64,000 bases of DNA, from NCBI GenBank assembly GCA_023213315.1, contig JAKCPI010025392.1:60865-124864 (forward strand). Reading direction: 5' to 3'. Shown piece after piece: positions 60,000 to 64,000 of the stretch (its first letter is position 1; each line of letters starts with the position of its first letter). This DNA is from Euborellia annulipes. Its lineage: Eukaryota; Arthropoda; Insecta; Dermaptera; Anisolabididae. The notes beneath the pieces are model-generated. The model saw only the letters and a list, made by a program, of their open reading frames with translations, had not been told where the DNA came from and searched no databases. Both the position numbers and the translations under genes were made by a program.

Positions 60000-60845
60000 T
60001 CTTAAATTTAAATTAATTGGCAGCCAATATGAATATGAATTACTGACCCCTGGAACGTGAAGCGAGACTGCTATGTCAACTCCAAAGTAATGTTTATTCC
60101 CAAATTTTCCTTCTATTTTTTTGGATTGAATAAAGTTTGGTACGAATTAATAAAGTTATATGAATATCCATTTGTTAAGAGACATATCCGTATACTTATT
60201 TATTTCTTTTTATTAATTTTAATAAATAAAAGAAGAGAGAGAAGATTTTATTTTATGAAAGATGATTGAACGGAATTAGACTATTTATATTTGAAGAGAA
60301 GGCGAAAGTAAATCGAGCGAAGGGAGTGAGAGAAGCAAGCAAGCAAGGGTCCAGAGGTTAATTTGTAAATCCCATTTGCGCCCTGTTATCATCCCTTCTC
60401 TCTCTGAAAGAGAGAGAGAGAGAGAGAGAGAGGCGACTTCTAGAATACCAATGGCGACCGTGTCATTTATAACACAAGAGGTGGGGGTGGGAGATTAAGA
60501 AAACGACCCTGGGGAGGGGTGTCAAAAAGGGCTCAAAGGGTCACGTCTTGCATTCGCAACGAGAAGAGGAGAAGAGAGGGCCCCACCCTTGATAAATGGT
60601 TTATGAGACATCGAGATGACAGCATCCTCCTCCCTTTACTCTCTCTCTGCAACCCCCACTACCTGACGTCATAAAAGAATGCAGTAGATGACAACTTGCT
60701 GATGGTCATCACTTTTAAATTTCCTCTCTTGAATCACAAAAAGTAGAATACTATTAGAGAGGGTAATCTGAATTTATTTAATTAAACAACACAAGTTTTT
60801 ATAATATGGAAACCTTATTTTGGAAACATTATTTTACAATTTGTT
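60000..60845. promoter_or_regulatory. Unique mixed-composition tract, possible regulatory DNA
   Basis: The part from 60290 to 60710 is non-repetitive apart from a (GA)n run at 60409-60432, has CpG dinucleotides, and is unlike the AT background. An open frame at 60057-60269 lacks recognisable features. Confidence 0.3.
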
Positions 60846-60847
60846 TT

Positions 60848-60980
60848 AAGGTCTTTTTCGGCATGTAAGGCCATTTAGACCTCACCCTTATTTATTTAAA
60901 ATGATTAGTATCCAATTAAATTAAAATAAATTTTTTCTATCTTGCGACGGGAAGCGTACACGGGACACAACAATCGAATG
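60848..60980 (-). mobile_element. tRNA-derived SINE family C, truncated
   Basis: The inverted tail TTTTTCGGCATGTAAGGCCA and body TAGTATCCAATTAAATTAAA are present. The head is decayed (GGGAAGCGTACACGGG). Confidence 0.55.
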
Positions 60981-60992
60981 AATATTCTATAT

Positions 60993-61435
60993 CAGCGTTT
61001 TCCAAACTGTGAGGCGCGAACTAGTCTAAGGGGAGGCGCGAATATTAGCCACAGCGAGCAATTTTCCAAACTCACAGAGCCAAAATTATTTCTTTTATTG
61101 TGACGTTTAGGCCACTAGTCTAGGCCATCTTCAGGGCCGGAGGCGAGAATAAATGAAATTTTAATTAAAATTGTCCTGAAGAAAATGAAATTTTAATTTT
61201 GAAATTAAAATTTAATTTATTCTCGCCTCCGGCTCTTAAGAAGGCCGAAACGTCACAATAATTTTGGCTGCATATGACTAGGAATTTTTTTTTTGACTCC
61301 GCTTTAATATAAATTTATATTTTTTAGCATTAAAAATTTTTTTGTTGTATTATTTTACAAAATGGGGGAGGGGAGGCGTCATATGATTAAATATTTTTAA
61401 GGGAGGCGTTGTAACATAAAGTTTGGAAACCACTG
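60993..61435. mobile_element. hAT element with perfect 8-bp duplication, split by a hammerhead palindrome
   Basis: The ends CAGCGTTTTCCAAACTGTGA and AAGTTTGGAAACCACTG are hAT-style inverted repeats. TTCTATAT flanks both sides (60985-60992, 61436-61443). The same end type occurs at 41543-42008. The insertion at about 61075-61275 divides it. Confidence 0.82.
61075..61275. mobile_element. Hammerhead palindrome nested in a hAT element
   Basis: Left arm, minus strand: CTGAAGA (61128-61134), a GGCC/GGCC stem, then CCTAAACGTC, so the invariant GAAA is TAAA. Right arm, plus strand: AAGGCCGAAACGTCACAATA keeps GAAA but has TTAAGAAG in place of CTGAAGA. Neither arm has a full core. The arms pair over about 80 bp including AGCCAAAATTAT / ATAATTTTGGCT. 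Confidence 0.72.
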
Positions 61436-61443
61436 TTCTATAT

Positions 61444-61830
61444 CATAATTATTAGTAATTTTGTCTAAGAGAGATATTAGGTCTTAGGCTATTTGAGCCA
61501 AAGAAAAACGAAAAGACTACATCAAAATGAAAATAAATATAACTTTAAATTTCAAAATATTCTTCCCCAATTTTGGACTGTTCTGATTAATTCTACTGCG
61601 GCTCAATTATTATAAAAATGATGTTTATCTTGGGTAATGACAATTTATCGTCCGCTGAGAATTATAGTGGCGAAAGTCCGAAATTCTACAATTCGAGAAA
61701 AGGCGTTTGAAGGTTTTATAAACAAATACATTTAAATAGCCGGGCAACAGAATCAATAGCAAAGAATGGACGCCACTTTGCCACTCAAAAGAGAAGACGT
61801 TTTAACAACGTTTGCTAGGCTTAATTCAAA
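61444..61830. other. Gene-free stretch
   Basis: Nothing was recognised here. Confidence 0.4.
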
Positions 61831-61835
61831 AATTA

Positions 61836-61940
61836 GCCCTCGGGCGTTGGTGGAGTTGCTAGCGTGCAGGCCTTCTACACCAAGGATCGCGGGTTCGGAT
61901 CCCAGGCAGTCCAATGATTTTATTTAAGCCATTTATAATC
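61836..61940 (+). mobile_element. tRNA-derived SINE family A, 5' part
   Basis: It starts GCCCTCGGGCGTTGGTGGAG, has TCGCGGGTTCGGATCCCAGG as B box, and stops after ATTTTATTTAAGCCATTTA. The tail is missing. Confidence 0.75.
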
Positions 61941-62705
61941 TGGAAACTTATACAAAATTAATTGCATAAAAAAAGTCAACCAGTTACTGATCATTGAGAG
62001 CAAAGGAGCAGGCAAAACAAAAAGCAATCATTTTTTGCACCTTAAATAACCATAAATAGCTTGGCTGAATTTTGAGTTTTCAGAATACAACTAACTAGTC
62101 TATATTTTACTAAAATTTATGCATTTATGTAACTGTCATGCGAAAGTATCATTTTGCACAGAGAAAAGCAATAAAAGATTTGTTTATTTAAAATAACCTG
62201 AATAAAATTGGACAAAGACATATGTAAATGTCATCGTAATTTTGACTTTAAAATCTGATGTCATTTCATCATTTTAATTAAATATAAAATTCCACCCTGA
62301 TAGATAATATAATTTCAAATTCGATAAGAAGAAAGAGATGGAGTTGTTTTCTCTCATTCGCTCACGACCTTCATCTAAGCAAAAGAAGAAGGGGAATCCC
62401 AGAGAGAAGCACGTCTCTCTCTCTCTCTCTCTCTCTCTCCCTCTTATCAGATTTGCGTATTCTCACGTTTAGACCCTCCCCTTAAAAATCCATTACTCTT
62501 AAGACACCACAACTCTGCCCTGGAGATACCTAAGATAAACAAATTTAATTGTACAACAATTTTAAATCACAAATCACAGCGAGATGCTCTCCTCCCTCTT
62601 TCAATAACGCAGTTCCTGATGCCCACCTCTTTCTTTCAACTCACTCTATTTATTTATCTGAGAAATAAATTTATATTAGGTCAGAGTTTTTTTTAAAGTA
62701 AATGT
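61941..62705. other. Gene-free stretch
   Basis: A (CT)n run lies at 62416-62440 in a mixed-composition patch (62340-62640). No gene was recognised. Confidence 0.4.
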
Positions 62706-62710
62706 TTATC

Positions 62711-63508
62711 AGGTCTATTCTCTAAAAACAGACGTTAAAATTTAACATCATAAATTGGGTCTTAAAAAGTAACGTAATAACATCAGCGTTTAAAAATGCT
62801 ATTCTCTAAGCTAAGTTTTAACAGCGAGGTTAATATTTTACTTTTTAACACCAGGTGCTAACTCTCCATATGGTTTCTGCTTGTTCGTGTTCTTAGACCC
62901 CTTTATAATCTCTCACGCATGCGTATTACAAACTTGATTTGTTATTTTTAATCTAGTAGCTATATCTGACACATAAAAGTTAAAAAATGCTATTCTCTAA
63001 ACCAAGTTTTAACAGTGACGTTAACATGTTGCTTCTATCTCAACGCTGTTAAAATCATAATTTTGCTTTTTAGGTTAAGGACGCCATTTTTATGCATTAA
63101 ATACTGCGTTAAAATGTTAAAAGCACCTCCTAGACACAGGGGGGATACAAGGGGGGGGTAAAGGGGGTAATTACCCCTCGAGATTTGAAAAAATACTTTT
63201 TTTCGAAAAAAAATTATTTTTAATGTAAAATTTTAAAAATTAATACTTAAAAATTTGAATTGTATTTATATTCTGGCAAACAAGTACAGAATGCGCTTTT
63301 AAATTACCAAAATTAAGAAAAAAATAGTGTGCTGTGCGACTAGTCACACCATAATACCCCCCAAGAAACACCTCTGGATCCGCCACTGAACGCTTTGGTG
63401 TTAATGTTTTTGCTTACAGAATAGCAACATGAGGCAAGGAGGTGTTAAAATGAATTAACGCTGATTTCAGATGTTAAAAGTTAACATTTTTGCTTAGAGT
63501 ATAGACCT
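62711..63508. mobile_element. TIR element, family D, with nested hAT MITE
   Basis: CAGGTCTATTCTCTAA-type ends face each other (right end TTAGAGTATAGACCTG). The body repeats TGCTATTCTCTAA and AGTTTTAACAG.GA(G/C)GTTAA at 62800 and 62990, suggesting an internal duplication. A GGGCGGAT MITE sits inside at 63134-63388 and splits the block CACCTCCTAGACA...ACGCTTT that is continuous at 55670-55720. Confidence 0.72.
63134..63388. mobile_element. GGGCGGAT hAT MITE, nested
   Basis: It reads GGGGGGATACAAGGGGG on the left and CTCTGGATCCGCCACTG on the right, with the same body as 9357-9620. The left terminal bases are altered. It is inside a family-D element. Confidence 0.72.
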
Positions 63509-64000
63509 GTATTAGATAATTTTGCTAAAAATAAATTAAATTAAATCCCAAAATTTGATTTGATGAATTTTATTAATAATTATCATTGTTCATTGTATAT
63601 AATTGATTTATATAATCTAAAATAACGTTATCAACAACAATTAATATCATTGGCGTTTTAATAACAAAAAAAAAAACTCATAACTTAAATCACAACAACA
63701 CAAAAGATCTCCTTATTTTTTTGTCCCAAGGATGAATTAATGGTGAGTGAGTCTCTCTAATTGATTTTTAAGCCATTTTAGACTCGCATTCAGAAAGAAA
63801 GAGAGAGTCTGTGTCAGAGAAAATAAATGACACTGATAACTAAGTGACTCTAAAACAAAGTTACACAAGTGGCCGCCGCCGCTTAGTTATGGATAATAAT
63901 ATAGATAGGATAAAAAAAGGTGGGGAGAGAGGATTTTAGAGTATTAAGTGGAATTCTTCTGATTAGACTCTAATCAGTGATGGGAAAAATGAATTTTAAA
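63509..64000. other. Gene-free end of the window
   Basis: AT-rich sequence with a mixed-composition, possibly unique patch at 63740-63960. No gene was recognised. Confidence 0.35.

Overview
This is AT-rich animal nuclear DNA with only one clear gene. That gene has canonical GT-AG introns, and most of the remaining recognisable sequence is mobile-element debris. The gene is an otu/OTUD4-type protein: an OTU domain, then a Tudor domain, then a disordered Pro/Ser/Tyr-rich tail. It resembles Drosophila Otu in several conserved blocks, so I infer an arthropod. I cannot resolve the order or genus.

Region 1-3.2 kb is AT-rich flank with decayed DNA-transposon miniatures (MITEs). Region 3.2-23.1 kb is the otu-like gene on the minus strand. 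I place 13 coding exons from the ATG at 23138 down to the stop at 3227-3229, for about 765 residues. Every exon phase agrees if one extra base in an A6 run of exon 6 is discounted. The large introns hold hAT, piggyBac-like, pogo/Tigger-like and mariner-like miniatures, a 169-bp Helitron, tRNA-derived SINEs, and inverted repeats carrying hammerhead-ribozyme-like cores. In the OTU domain the Asp and Cys of the triad are present, but the usual His position reads Gln.

Region 23.2-30 kb has G-rich MITEs, a 1.4-kb inverted repeat with tRNA-like outer ends, and SINE remnants that include a 5S-rRNA-like one. Region 30-64 kb is a gene desert. It holds short SINEs (one with a clean target-site duplication), hAT copies with 8-bp duplications, a multi-copy 'CTGGTGTGA' repeat, a 31-bp minisatellite inside a foldback, two AGCT-rich tandem arrays, microRNA-sized hairpins, and several unique tracts that could be regulatory. 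One isolated exon-like segment lies at 48182-48268.

The most unusual theme is a family of small palindromic elements. Their arms carry hammerhead-type cores (CTGANGA, a stem, then GAAAC), with the core on the minus strand in the left arm and on the plus strand in the right arm. This fits the hammerheads known from the pseudo-LTRs of Penelope-like retroelements. No reverse transcriptase was seen here, so these are non-autonomous relics.
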